Shown one piece after another: positions 51,733-63,686 of a DNA stretch of 64,000 bases. The stretch is from Climacteris rufus (taxonomy: Eukaryota; Chordata; Aves; Passeriformes; Climacteridae), in assembly GCA_013398175.1 (NCBI GenBank), contig VZRZ01002085.1:113082-177081 (forward strand), given 5' to 3'. Within the stretch, counting starts at the first letter, position 1; each line of letters starts with the position of its first letter. The notes under the pieces were generated by a model. The model saw nothing but the letters and a program-made list of their open reading frames with translations, ran no database searches and was not told the DNA's origin. Both the position numbers and the translations under genes were made by a program.

Positions 51733-53624
51733 TTTTATTGTTTTGTACACACAAATGCTTGGATGTAAATCTACTTTGGGAGTCTGGCCTTACACACTCA
51801 CAATCAGGCATACCTTTAATTGATTCACTCACTTCTTTATTTAGTTAGTGAAAGGACAGAAAAGAAAATAGGAAGAAAACAAAGTTTCTGTATTTCTGCT
51901 TCAAAATGTATTTCAGTAGTTAAACTATGATATAAATTTGGGTTTTTTTAAGATCTGATTTCATAATTTTAATTAAAATTCACCCTGGCAAAATGCTAAT
52001 GATTGAACATTTGGATGGACCATGTGACAGCTCTCCAGACAGAACACATCAGGATGAGCCAGCCCCCATAAAATCCAGGACCCAACTCTCACAACATATA
52101 CAATTAAGTTTTAAATGCTGTGAGTTAGCCTTACTGCCTTTCCTGGGGGTACTGAGATACTGAAATCAGGCTTCTCATAGTCCCAAGTCCCTTACACATA
52201 TGTGGAAGGATGAACACCCTTCCCTGACATCCATGGGATTTGGTTCCACATCCTCATCATATAAGCAGAAATCCAAAGTACTGCATGAGGCACAAGGATT
52301 CATCCTCACCTACCCAGGAAGAAGAATGAGACATAATTTTCTATTGAACAAGTGGATTTATGACAGACATCAACAACAAAAAAATCCTCCTCCACTTAAT
52401 TTCTTTTTTCTGTTTTCCTTTTTTGTTTTCATTTATGTAGGAAATAAAAAACCACAGAATTTATGTTTATTATTATGGTGTGTTAGCCATGACACTGACC
52501 CGTGTTCTAACTTATGCAATGAATTATTAAAGTTTGCATTGCAAGGCCTTTAATCATTAGATCTATTTTTCAGCTTCAAATGATAAAACATATGTTTAAA
52601 AAAATAATGGAATAACAAATGAGTTCAAGTGTTCAAATTTTGTGACTTTTAAAAAATTTTAATAATCTGATTTTGTCTATAGGGAGGACAAAAAGGTCAT
52701 TCATCCAATAAAAATAAAAATTCCACTGAGCAAAATCATCACAAGGTAGTTAATAGAGAAAAGAAATACAGAAGCAATGGTTTGGCCATTTGACATTAGA
52801 GCAGCCTCTGTCCTGCTCTATCAGAAACAAAACCCCCATCATTCAATAGCCTTGGTAAATTCCCTGGGTGAATGATTCCACAGCTTGGGAAAACTCAGTT
52901 CTGGACTTTTTGTTTCCTTTCCCTCCAAAATGCTATAATAAAATACGACTAAAGTGATTTTCTCCAGTTTGCTGGGTTTAAGGGGTTCCAGGTAATGTGG
53001 TTATGTCGTGATGTGATTACATCAGGTACCACCATCCCCTGACCCATCACTGTCACCCTCCTTCGATGTCTCTTTCCAACATGAGCTCGCACAGGGTTCA
53101 GTGCAACAGCTTAAGAGCACCAAAGGTTTCATTACATTGATATGTCACTGGTTAATTCTACCTTATCTACTTACTCAGCTTACCCTTAAAACCCAATTAA
53201 AATGTAATTCATCTTATCCCAGGATTCAAGTGCATCCCTGGCAATGCATTTGACAGCCTCACAGTAACTACGTTACTACACATCCTGCCCCGAGGTACTT
53301 TAGATCATGTCAGAAAGAGCTCAGCCACTGCCCACTGAAAGCTACAGAATTGTATTTTTGGGATCTCAGTAAAATTAAATGTATAATTTTGATTGCAGTT
53401 TGAATGCATAACTACAACTAACATGCATCTGTCTGTGTTGCCACTCTCTTTGTTTTGTTTCTTCTTTTTAAATAAAAGAAAGTACTGGACAAGGCAGCAG
53501 TCAATCTCAAAAACATATAAAAATCCTACATAACATATGTATTGTGAAAATGCGTGGTCATTATTTTACCCTAACCTTAAACACAGCTTACTTCATAAAG
53601 CAGAAAAGCTTAAAGCTTTAGTGT

Positions 53625-53700
53625 AGAACCACAGAACAGTTTGGGTTGGATGGGACATTACAGATTATTGAGTTCCAACCCCTTGCTATGGGCAGAGAGA
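53625..53700 (-). mobile_element. CR1 LINE 3' stub, minus orientation
   Basis: agaaccacagaacagtttgg, gttggatgggacattacaga and gagttccaaccccttgctat, ending at gggcagagaga. About 75 bp. Confidence 0.87.
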
Positions 53701-54865
53701 CAAATTAATAGACAAATCATACACAAATTAATTTCACAAAATGCTGCATTTCATTCTGTTGTACTCAAATGCAAGCTAAAATATTGTAAACAGCTGAAAT
53801 ACCTGTTAAAGGAAAAGGTTCTGAAAAAGTTTCAAATATTATGAAAATTAATACTTCAAATTAGAAAAAGAATCCAATCCAAAAAGAAAATTGCTTATTC
53901 CTTCAGCTGAGTTATCTCAAAAAAAAAGAAAAATAAAAGAAACAATCCTCCTACTCTTACTAAGCAAGTTGTCAGGGAACTGATTACTGCAGAGATGGCT
54001 TTTTGTCTTCCCTTTCTCAAGTGATAGTTTAAAAACAAACCACATGTGCTCCCAACATCTGGCTAATACACAACTCCAGAAAAAGGGACAAGTTACCGTG
54101 TCACAAGTGATGATGCCCTTGCATTTCTACTGCAATTTGGAAGTGGTAAGATAATTTCCCGGGTCAAATATCAGACCCCCATCAAACACTGATCTATCTC
54201 ATTTCACATTGTCATACATTTGACTGCTGCAGCAGAAATTAATCTGTACAAGAATGCATAATGTTCTCAAGCTCTGCATCATATATCTACATCTGAAATA
54301 ATTTACAAAAAAAACCAAGTAGAACTTATCACTTCATTTCTATTCGACAGTTCCTGCACTTAATATTAATTTGAATAAAATACATTCTTTTTTTCCCAAA
54401 CAACCTCTGGAATCTATTTGTTTCTAAAGATCCCATAGCTACTAACGAGGTAACATCTTCTTTTTGTGTATTATTACATTTTCTTGAATCACAGCTGTAC
54501 CAGATCAGTGTGCAGATCTTTAGTGATGCACAAAACATTTCTGATGTGCAAGCATGCCCTCTTCTGGATATCCAGCACCATCATTTTGGCTGAAAATTCC
54601 CTAAATTACAGTGAATTCCTCCACCACTGACTCGCAGAGCCTTGCTCTCAATTGTAAAAACATTCCTGGTGTAAAGAAACAAACAAAAATAATGCAAGCC
54701 AATGCAGGATATATAAACCGCGGGTTAACACACGATTGTCATATTTTTTTGTAGTTTGGATTGCTAATGGCAATGTAAATACTGCACTGACTTTACCCCT
54801 ATGAAAAGAGTTTTGACCTTTCCTGAGGTGAGTGCATCCTTGACTATCAAAATGACGATCTAATG

Positions 54866-55094
54866 ATGTGTGGTTTTTGTCCCAGTTTTCAGATCAACAG
54901 GAAAACCAAAGCCCTTCAGTATTTGCCCACTTAGAGCAAAAATTCAGTACAACTGCTGAGGAGATTCAGGTAATCTTGAAAGAAAATAAATTAAAAAGAG
55001 AGAAATTCCATGTCTCTGAAAATACAGATGTTATGCACACCCTTCAACAGTCAAACACTGCAATTAAACAATTACTGCAGAATTTTTTAATGTG
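54866..55094. repeat. Copy A of a 230-bp direct duplication of unknown origin
   Basis: About 87% identical by hand alignment to 56067-56296, in the same orientation and 1.2 kb away. Both copies contain gtcccagttttcag, agtacaactgctgaggagat, cacacccttcaacagtcaaa (or a close variant) and gcagaattttttaatgtg. Copy A is open in one plus-strand frame. The changes between copies are mostly amino-acid-altering, which argues against coding constraint. No repeat family was recognised. Confidence 0.85.
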
Positions 55095-56066
55095 CAACAG
55101 AAAATTTTATGTAGCCTTCAAGGAGACACAGATTTCTTATGTGATTTTTTGAAAGCTCACTAATTGCAGTAGATCCTGCTTCCTTTACTTTTATTCATTC
55201 CCAATAGTTCTATATATGCATTGGGAATATTTTTCTTTGCATCCAAAAGAATACAACACACAACAACGTTAATCTGGACTGTGTAAATATTGAAAGTAAG
55301 ATCCAGACACCAAAAGCAGGAGTACATAGAGCTGATAATTATCTTGTTGTTGGTATAGTATAAAATGCATTATAAACTTCTCTCATACTGATATTGACTT
55401 GCAGACATGGAGAAACAATAAATTAATGGTCCATAAATGGTAAGTTCAGTACAAAGAAAAATTACAGAGGTTATGAATCACACTATAAAGACAAGATTGA
55501 TACAGGATTTTTTTTCAAGTGTAAAAGTAGCTTTAACAACATCATTTTCAGACAGCCTACGTCTTGCAAAGTTTGAGGCAATGCTTTCCAGCATATCAAA
55601 AGCACTGGTGCCGAAGTAATTTCTTCTGTAAGAACACACTTTGGAGTAAAAAAAAACCCAAACTAACTAATTAATGAAAAATCAAATGAGTTAATACATA
55701 AATATCGTTGCATTTTGGAGGGTTGGTATCTTTTGAGTTTGTTTTTCTCTGAATACAGAAGGTTTTAAAAGAGCAAATACTCTGATAAGGTACCAACAGT
55801 ATAGTCAGACCTTTTGCATGCATACCTATATACAGGAGGTAAAACAATGAGGAATAACAAATACATTTATCAAAAATGACAAGTTTTCTGAGTAATGATG
55901 AACCCAGGGTCCACTTTCTAAATAATTTATTCCCAACTATGGCATGTAAGAAATTAATATTTTATAGAAAAGCAGTTTGGTTTGTTGGTCAGAAAGAAAC
56001 AAAAAATCATCAAAATTAAATCCCATACTACCTGAACAATTACTGTTGTGCCTACTTCATTCTGTC
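55095..56066. other. Intron stretch between the duplicated copies
   Basis: AT-rich and unlike either copy as far as I can see. A 60-codon plus-strand frame (55437-55619) has no recognisable similarity. Confidence 0.55.
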
Positions 56067-56296
56067 ATGTGTCATTTTCGTCCCAGTTTTCAGTTCAATG
56101 GGCAAACCAAAACCCTCCAGTATTTGCCCAGATATAGCAAAAAATTCAGTACAACTGCTGAGGAGATTCAGGCAATCTTTGAAGAAAATAAATCAAAAAG
56201 AGAAAAATCCTATGTCTTTGAAAATATAGATATTTTACACACCCTTCAACAATCAAACACTGCAATTATACAATTAATGCAGAATTTTTTAATGTG
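56067..56296. repeat. Copy B of the 230-bp direct duplication
   Basis: Direct-orientation partner of 54866-55094. Relative to copy A it has a TAG in the frame open in A and a 1-nt insertion in an A run near 56140. After that insertion the frames realign and stay similar to the end. Flanking sequence on either side is not clearly similar to the flanks of copy A. Confidence 0.85.
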
Positions 56297-56689
56297 GAAA
56301 TGGCAAGACACTTAAACTTTAATGAATTAAGACTGGCATGACCTCAATTTTAATGCTGGAGTAACAGAGGCCCAGGCAGACTAAGCCCTACAGGAACCGA
56401 GAAAATCAGGTTTGGATTTACTGTCAGTCTAGAGAATTTCCATGCTAATGTGGAGGGAAGTATCTTGTTAGAAACATCACTCAACCTAATATGCCACTTC
56501 AGCCTTGGAGTCCATAAACCTCATGTGATTTATTTACATTTTAACATGACATACAATGCTTTTATAGTGACATATCGTGGTCTGCCTTTAAAGACAAAGA
56601 GAAAAAAGGAAGCAAAACATTTTCTGGTCGACACCATCAAGGAAAATCCAGCACTGTGGTTCAGAAACAGCATTTCCTCCCAGAAATAT

Positions 56690-56999
56690 TGGAATCACAG
56701 AGTCATAGAATCAGTAAGGTTGGAAAAGACATCATCAAGGCCAACCTTCAGTCCAGTACCACCATGCCCACTATGCCCTATTGCAAAGTGCCATGTCTAC
56801 TTGTTTTTTGAACACTTCCAGGGATGGTGACTCCACCACTTCCCTGTGCAGCCTGTTCTGGTGTTTAAACACCCCTAGAGTGAAGAAATTTCCCCTAATA
56901 TCCAACCTGAACTTCCCCTGGCACAATTTGAGGCTGTTTCATCCTGTCTCTGGTAGTCTGGGAGAAGAGTGTGACCCCCACCAGCCTCCCTGAACCCGA
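56690..56999 (-). mobile_element. CR1 LINE 3' fragment, about 310 bp, minus orientation
   Basis: Reverse complement from tggaatcacagagtcataga through aatcagtaaggttggaaaag, ttccagggatggtgactcca, ccacttccctgtgcagcctg and ttcccctaatatccaacctg to gaggctgtttcatcctgtct. This is the 'gtgactccacc' CR1 type, moderately diverged. Confidence 0.94.
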
Positions 57000-58800
57000 G
57001 TGAATATAAAACCCAACAGATGTTGTGTTCTAGGGATTTCTCCCACCACCTGATGGATCCAGTCTGCAACCATCACTTTGACCAACAGACACTGAAATTG
57101 CAATGACCAAATCTTGTCAAGAGGCCTATGGGTGGTGAGATTTTTCTACTCTTATCCTTTCCTTTTCTTTCTTATGCATATTCTTAAGTGATACTTTCAG
57201 GCTCTTATATTGTCATTTCCTAGAGGTAACAAAACCACAATGGCTGTGTATCTGTTTTCCTGTACTACCAAATTGTTCTACAACAAACCCTACATGTGTA
57301 TATTTACAACAACCAATCATTCAGTGATATTTCACTCTGATCCACCCCAAGGAATTTATAAACAAGAACCTGGGTTACCCTCACCCTCTAGAGTGGGTTG
57401 TAATGGGTCGTTGTAAAGAGCAAATTACTTCAGTAAATTTAAGTATCTGTTCATCCAACCAGATGCAACACCACAGAGCTGTGTAAATTTGCAACCACCA
57501 GAACCTGAAATAAGGACAATTTTTTTAAATATTTGTCCTTTCCAAGTCATGAAGTCTCATTTTCCCAGTGTTTATTTCTTTCTTTCTGATGGCAAATGCC
57601 AATGCAGTTCTCTGGACCTGATAGGAAAACCACAACAAACTCTGAACACGGAATCCAGGAAATTCAGGAATGAATAAATACAACAAAACTCACTTGTGCA
57701 ATTGTAAGTGATGCAGCATTTCTGTAAATCTACTGAAAAATAAGGGACATGCCTTATGAGGAGGGCCTGACATCATCAAGACAGAAGAGACAGAAGGTTC
57801 CTGAGAAGGTGTTTCAAGTCACATTGTAGGTAGCATACTTGGACAGTGATTTATGTACAGTTATGAGCAGCTGAGGCACTCAGGAGGGACGCACAAATGC
57901 CAAGAAACCTAAACTCACCAAGATACAACGCATAAAACATTTGGGAACACATCCTATGCCTCTAATAATACCTACTGTGTTTCTACTTATGTCTTTCACG
58001 TACACAAAGGAAAAACTGCTTATGTAACCTCTAAAAGAGCCAGATGAATAGTAAAATAGCTCATCTTCAGATTGAAATACAGTAGAAAGCTTTAGACAAA
58101 CCATTGTCCTCTAAAAATTATTCGGCCAGCCAGGAATTTGACAACGGTACTGATGAAAAACCGCCCTGCTGAGCCAGTCATGCCTGAATCAGTCGATGCT
58201 GCTGATCCAGCAGTCAATCTCCTGTCACTCATCCCCAATTCCTCATCTCAGGACAGCTCTGGACATTTCTCTGTCTCATAACTGCAATTTACTGCTCGCT
58301 GTCACCCAGATTAACCTCATGCAAGTCAGCACCCGAGCTGAAACATAGACACCAATTATTGCTTATCTCTTAAATATGGATTCAGATGAAGCTGTTAAAT
58401 GTGACAGCTGGCAGTATCTTGAGAGTTTATAGATTTTTCAGTTGCTATCGTGTTTTTCATTCTCCAATCAAGCACAATAACCAGCTGTCTGTTAAGGACA
58501 TTTCATCTTCATGTACTGCAGCCCTGTGTTTTCTCCTTTGAGCTATTCCAATTTTTTACTGATATATTTGTGAAGAGAAACTGCCAGCAGACTTCTGCTT
58601 TCTCATTTGTCTTTCTGATATTTTGTAGTTTCAAGAAATGACATTTTCTTCCCTATAGGAAACAGGAATTAGAGCCTATAGCAACTCAAAAGAGCAGATA
58701 TCAGGAATGAATAGTAACTTTAGAGAACAAGATTTCAAAGAGCAAACATTAAGCAACATTATCCCTATGGTAAAGTAGGGTCTTCCTAGAGTACATGGCA

Positions 58801-58890
58801 CAGGACTGCATCCAGGTGGTTCTGCAATGTCTCCAGTGAGGGAGACTCCACAATCTCTCTGGGAAACCGGTTCCATTCTCAGATGTTATC
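58801..58890 (-). mobile_element. Old CR1-like fragment, minus orientation
   Basis: ctccagtgagggagactcca followed by caatctctctgggaaaccgg and ttccattctcag resembles the reverse complement of an old CR1 subfamily. It is short and lacks the 3' tail. Confidence 0.6.
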
Positions 58891-59822
58891 CTCAAATCTA
58901 AATATTAAATCATCAGTAGTAATAGAAGGACTCCATAAAGGACTGTTCATTTCAGTTGGATAAATAGAAATATTATCTGCCCCAAAAAAAATTATAATTA
59001 AAAAAAAAAACCAAGTTCCTCTGAAATGTTGGCAGGGACTGGGAGAAGGAACAGTGGATGAGAAGGAAAGGAAGGCAGGAGAAGGCAAGTTGGCTTAATA
59101 ATAAGCCCAAAGGCTTTAGAAGAGAAAATCGTATTTGAACCAGCTGGGAAATGCCTTTTCAAATGCAGATTAGAATTAATGCCAAACCAGTATTGGAGTG
59201 ATTACAGAGGTCTTTAACACTCAGGGCTTACTCACTTGTCAACTGCTTTCCAAATTTATCATTGATACACCCCAGCAACACAAGATTCAGTCTGTCTCTG
59301 GCACTAAGTCTGATGATGTCAGAGGGAATTCAAAGCATCTTTTTTTGAGCCTATTTTTCTAAAGACATAATTTCCTTCCTTTCTTATGTTAATAAGACAT
59401 CAGCATAGCAGCACCCTGAGTCTTGCTCAAAAAGGTGCCCATTGCTGGGTTGAGTTTCGCAGCATATTTCTGATCCAGGAGTTTAAGAGCTGCAACTCCC
59501 AGGTTCCTGGTATTTTTGCTCCCTGGCAGCCCGAAATACAAATCATGAAGGATCCAGGAGAGTAAACCAGCAGGAAACTAGACCCCAATCAGAGCTAACC
59601 ATCCGTTAAATAAGGCTTTCATTTAGACAAATGGAAAACAATTGCATTAAGAGCTTCAGTGGAGCTGTATTTAGTTCTCTGTAGGACAGAAGTCTAGAAA
59701 TGTAATTTTATTTTGAAGTAAATTATGGGATTTATCATATATATGTAAGAAGCTGAAAAATACCCTATCAATTTTCTCCGAGACATTGGAAAAAAAAAAA
59801 AAAGAAATTATATGACTGAGAA

Positions 59823-59842
59823 CCCTCCCGCCCCCGCAACCC
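59823..59842 (-). other. Predicted G-quadruplex motif on the CTNNA2 sense strand
   Basis: The plus strand has C runs of 3, 3, 5 and 3 separated by 1, 1 and 4 nt. The minus strand therefore carries four G runs with very short loops. It is on the transcribed-sense strand of CTNNA2, about 3.4 kb downstream of the exon, in otherwise AT-rich sequence. Confidence 0.65.
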
Positions 59843-62800
59843 AAAAGTAACAGATTTTAAAGTTCAGATGAGTTCATGAGAGAAATAAAAGATAGAATGC
59901 TGAGAAAAGATTTCGTCAAAGTTACTGATAAGCAAATGAAGCAAATACATATTTCAGGATACACAAAGAATTATGAAACAGTTTACATCTCATCTCCATA
60001 GAAGTTCTTGCGGAGAACCCCCAGGGATGTCCCCTGCAGAGGGCTTAAGTACTGTGAGACTGCAGTCAGTCCAGTAACTATACAAATTTATAATTATTTA
60101 TAGAACTAGTAAAGAGCCTAGGGAATAATTAAAGAAGCCCTTATTTGACATGTAGGAAATGGAGCAAATCAACATTTACCTGAGGAGAAGGAAGGAGAAA
60201 CCAAAACACATCTCTCCTTTTAGAACAGAAAATAATACAACTCCAGAACCAGCATTGTTTTTACTTACCTAAGTTGAAATCTGCCCCATCCTTCTTTTTA
60301 CTAATTTTTTTTCCCAGAGTTTTCTTTGCCAATATTTTGAAAGTATCTGCTTTTTCTTAAACTCACAGTCCTTTGCCTCAGCTCTTCAAGTTTTGTAAGA
60401 AACACCCCTCTGAACCCAAATCATAGAAGTAGATAAATAAAAAGGAACTTTTTTAAGCTGGAGAAGGATTGACTGAATTGACTGACATTGCCAATACCTG
60501 GCACTTCATTGTCTGTATCCTTTAAATATAACAAAATATTTACTGTGCTCTATGCACATTTGATCAATACTCATCCAAAAAAAAAATCATCATGAAACAG
60601 GAAAAAAAACCTAAACATGGATGTCTGATTAATTTCACAATCTTTAAAACAAGAACAGGATTGCAGTGGTTGAAAGCTACATGGGCAGAAGATGTTAAAG
60701 ATGTCCAGCTTTGCAAATAAACACTTGATCAGACATAGAACCATGTCATGTTTGGTGTCATTCAGTTTTACCCTTTTGAAACTCATGTAAGCTTCAAAAA
60801 ACTTTCCAAGTGAAATCTTTTGTTATATTGAACATGCTCAGAAATATTGTTAACCCAAGAAAATCAATCCCCAGGTTTCAAGGAAATGGTTTAACACTGA
60901 GGCAAATTCTGCCAGGGCAGAGCAATGGATGAAATTCAATCCCTAATACCAGGAGCTGCTCACGAGCTGGGGACCTGATCTTCTATCCTCGTTATGGGGA
61001 CTTAGTTAATTTATCAGAGGAGCCTAGAGATGTTTAACTTTTCCCTGCCCATATTTGATTGTAACAGTTGTCATCACAATGGCTCTTCAGGTTCCCCTGA
61101 CAGTATTGATCTGATTGATCTACTCTCCAACGATTAAAACTGCAGCTTAAGCAACTGAGGCTCAAATGATTTAGTGAAGGAAGGAGTCTGGCAATTTGTC
61201 CTTTCCCAGAGCATACATGACACAGAAGTGGGGCTGGAAGCTACAAGATGACTCTTGGCAGATTCAAATGCCTCTGAGGGGCAGACTGAGGAGTTTCTAC
61301 TCAAACAAGCATTGGAACTATTTAACCTGGAAGCTTAAAATGGCATCTACCCTTAAAGAACTGAATTCAGCCCCCTAGTTTGTCTGTCCCTATGTAGAGA
61401 AACCTGAATTTAAACATATTAATATGTAAACTGAATCCCATCCTTTGTATCTGCAAGGATCAGTTTGGAAATTATCAAACTCTACCATCCCAGATGTGCT
61501 AAAATCAGAAGTACTGCATTTTCTGAAATTTAACTATATATTCAGTTTTTATAATGTTTACTCAAGAGCTGTAAAAATAGCTTACGTTGACTACATTTCA
61601 ATATAAAGCAGAAAAATAAAACAATTACAGGTGTTGTGCAACTCAGACTAAGGAGAAAAAAAAGAAAAAAAATGAAAAGAGACTATTTCAAAAATCATAC
61701 TGTGGAAACCATAAAAGCAGCTGCTCACAACATTATGTGTTCAAGTAAAAACGATGAAATTATATTAGCAACCTTTAGTGTGGTCATAAATGCCTACAGT
61801 AATTTAAAACTCTCCTCCCTCTGTAAATGCAGTCAGAAATAAAATAAGAATGTTTCTGGTCCAAGGGCAAATTGCATCGTTACCAAAACCCTGTGTACTG
61901 AAAAAGACGCACCACCATTAATCAGTTCTCAAAGTTTCTCTGAAAGACCTTAAAGGATTGCACCAGTAATGCTTCTACAAAGCAAGATTTTGTAGGAAGA
62001 AACCCAGCAAGTTCCTTCCCACCACAGCCTCATCACCTGTTATTTAATGTTCTCTCTTATGACTTCTAACCCACAACACAGCAGTACAAACTTCACCTTC
62101 ATTCAAGTTTTCACAAGAACCTGACAACTATCACTTCAGAAAAACTAAAAAGCCAGTAATGCTTTTGAATTCTGCACCATCAAACACAAATTCCTCGAGG
62201 TGACTCTATTATACGGAACAACATCTTTGAAAAGTAACATTTAAGTCTGAACTGTAAAATGAAATGACTAAAGGACTGAAGTTTGCACTTGATACTGAAT
62301 TGCATCACTCTACCAACTCTAACAGCGCCAATGAAAATAACAATGTTAAAGGTCCATCCTTGAACAGTCTCTTCAGTGTGACTTTGATGATTTCAGCAAA
62401 ATGGGATCAAAATGTGCCATCTGATACTCTGGGAGCAACCAAAAACAAGAAACAGCAAAGTAGAGGATGCTCAGTTTGATACCTCTGAGGAAACATTTTC
62501 ATTTTAAAACATGTTCTTGATGGTGCTTTGGAGTTTATCACATATCCTCCATAGGACACAGCGATAGAACACGTGAGTTCAATACACAGTGTTGGGTGGA
62601 GAGAATTTTCTGGGATAAGCTATGCAGAACAAAGCTTAGGCACTGCCAGTTAACACTATGTTGAACAATTCCAACACCTCTGAAAATCCTACCCAGAGGG
62701 CTGTATTTAAGACTGTGTGAACACCACTAGTGCTGAACTCAGTACTTTCATGGCAACTGAGTGTTTCATAGCTGCAACAGCAAGTGAAACCTTCAGTGAT

Positions 62801-63251
62801 TTAATCCACACACCAGAATCAACCCCTCTCAGTATCCGTAGGTAACATCCTAAAAATCAAACACAGGGGTGATACATGGTGAAAATTAACTATATCAGCT
62901 TCAATAAAAAAAAAATTCTTGGACTGTTTCGCACTGACATTACTCACCATTATTTTCATTTCAGAAAGTATTCTATCTCCAAAGGAATACTTGCTGCTAT
63001 TTATTCCATAAGAAGAAACTTTTATGCACAATTCATGGAGAGCTCCTTGGCAGGTAAAACACCACCCCCATGAGCTTCTCATTGTACCAAACTCCTGTTA
63101 AACGCTTGCTATGTATTAAAAAGATCAATAACTCAAACAGTTAACTCAAACATGACTGGCATAAAGCCACATTATTATTTTTGCACAATATTAAAGCGGC
63201 AGCTTCAGCCTCAAAGAAGTTGAGGCAGGCTGTGAGAGAGCAGTGAGGGTG

Positions 63252-63257
63252 ACTTAC
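63252..63257 (-). other. CTNNA2: 5' splice donor of the CTNNA2 exon
   Basis: Read on the minus strand, the exon ends ...AACAAT and is followed directly by GTAAGT, a full match to the U1 consensus. The boundary falls after a complete codon (phase 0). Translation past it gives residues unlike alpha-catenin, which fixes the exon end. Confidence 0.9.
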
Positions 63258-63461
63258 ATTGTTCATGTACTCGGAGAGCAGGTCCTGCAGCGCCTGGCGC
63301 ACGGCGTTGCACTCGGCCACGATGCGCTCGCGGCGGTCGTCGCGCGTGCACGAGGAGTCGGCCATGAGCGCCGCGCCGCTGATGATGCTCTCCAGCCGCT
63401 CCTCCAGCGACGGCCGGAACCGCGCCTCGCTGAACGTCATGGGGTCCAGGATGATCTTGTT
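63258..63461 (-). CDS. CTNNA2: Internal coding exon of alpha-N-catenin (CTNNA2), 68 codons
   Basis: Alpha-catenins link beta-catenin-bound cadherins to F-actin at adherens junctions; CTNNA2 is the neural paralogue. On the minus strand the exon runs from NKIILDPMTF to LLSEYMNN, 204 nt in phase 0 at both ends. It is flanked by TTTCAG upstream and GTAAGT downstream. The residues match the start of the vinculin-like M domain (roughly residues 285-355 of about 900). The helix RERIVAECNAVRQALQDLL corresponds to the force-exposed vinculin-binding segment known from alpha-E-catenin. Paralogue choice rests on DPMTF (CTNNA1 has DPLSF, CTNNA3 DPFTF), on DDRRERIVAE where CTNNA3 differs, and on MNN where CTNNA1 has MGN. 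No frameshift or stop is present. Base composition is unlike the surroundings: I count about 29 CpGs in 204 bp, inside an AT-rich intron. Family and domain facts are from established knowledge; the paralogue call is inference from these residues. Confidence 0.93.
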
Positions 63462-63485
63462 CTGAAAGGCAAAGCAAAAGTGGGA
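63462..63485 (-). other. CTNNA2: 3' splice acceptor and pyrimidine tract of the CTNNA2 exon
   Basis: The minus strand reads a pyrimidine-rich tract (cttttgctttgcctttcag) ending in CAG immediately before the AAC codon of NKIILDP. The reading frame stays open upstream through the tract, but those residues are not alpha-catenin-like, so the exon starts at 63461. Confidence 0.88.
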
Positions 63486-63567
63486 GGATGGTGAATGTTT
63501 GTGGGTCTTTGGCACTTCCAGCGCCTTCATAGAGAGTTTTTAGTCTTTCCTATAAATAATCGTACAA

Positions 63568-63597
63568 TACCAGGTTGGAAAGGACCTCAAGGATTGT
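63568..63597 (-). mobile_element. Very short CR1 3' stub, minus orientation
   Basis: ataccaggttggaaaggacc and tcaaggattgt resemble the CR1 terminus in reverse complement. At about 30 bp the call is tentative. Confidence 0.5.
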
Positions 63598-63686
63598 AAA
63601 AAATTTAAAAATCTGGTAGCTCTACAATCACAATAGACAAATAACATGAAAACCAGTTTATATATATATATAAAAATTCACAACCT

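Larger units (their letters stand above)
51232..54865. other. Intron stretch without a gene
   Basis: AT-rich intron with the two-stem hairpin at 51.66-51.73 kb and one CR1 stub. No coding sequence was recognised. Confidence 0.6.
57000..63251. other. Intron stretch between CR1 and the CTNNA2 exon
   Basis: About 6.2 kb of mostly unique AT-rich intron. It holds one CR1 stub, a 14-A run (59790-59803) and a C-rich block (59823-59842). No further alpha-catenin exon was recognised. Confidence 0.6.
1..63257 (-). other. CTNNA2: CTNNA2 intron downstream of the 204-bp exon (partial)
   Basis: Everything on the 3' side of the exon in gene orientation is non-coding as far as can be read: AT-rich, stops in all frames, and interrupted by CR1 and LTR fragments. 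The intron exceeds 63 kb and its far end is outside the window. CTNNA2 is known for introns of tens to hundreds of kb. In mammals LRRTM1 is nested antisense in a CTNNA2 intron; no frame of the expected size (around 500 codons with leucine-rich repeats) exists here. A short unannotated exon below about 60 codons cannot be excluded by eye. Confidence 0.85.

Noticed and set aside
54868..55152. 94-codon frame in copy A of the duplication as a possible small protein gene
   Set aside because: Copy B has a stop and an indel in the corresponding frame, and most differences between copies change the amino acid, so there is no sign of coding constraint.
63243..63494. Arginine- and alanine-rich frames antisense to the CTNNA2 exon and a third frame on the same strand
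   Set aside because: Shadows of the GC-rich exon; only one minus-strand frame matches alpha-catenin and is bounded by splice sites.
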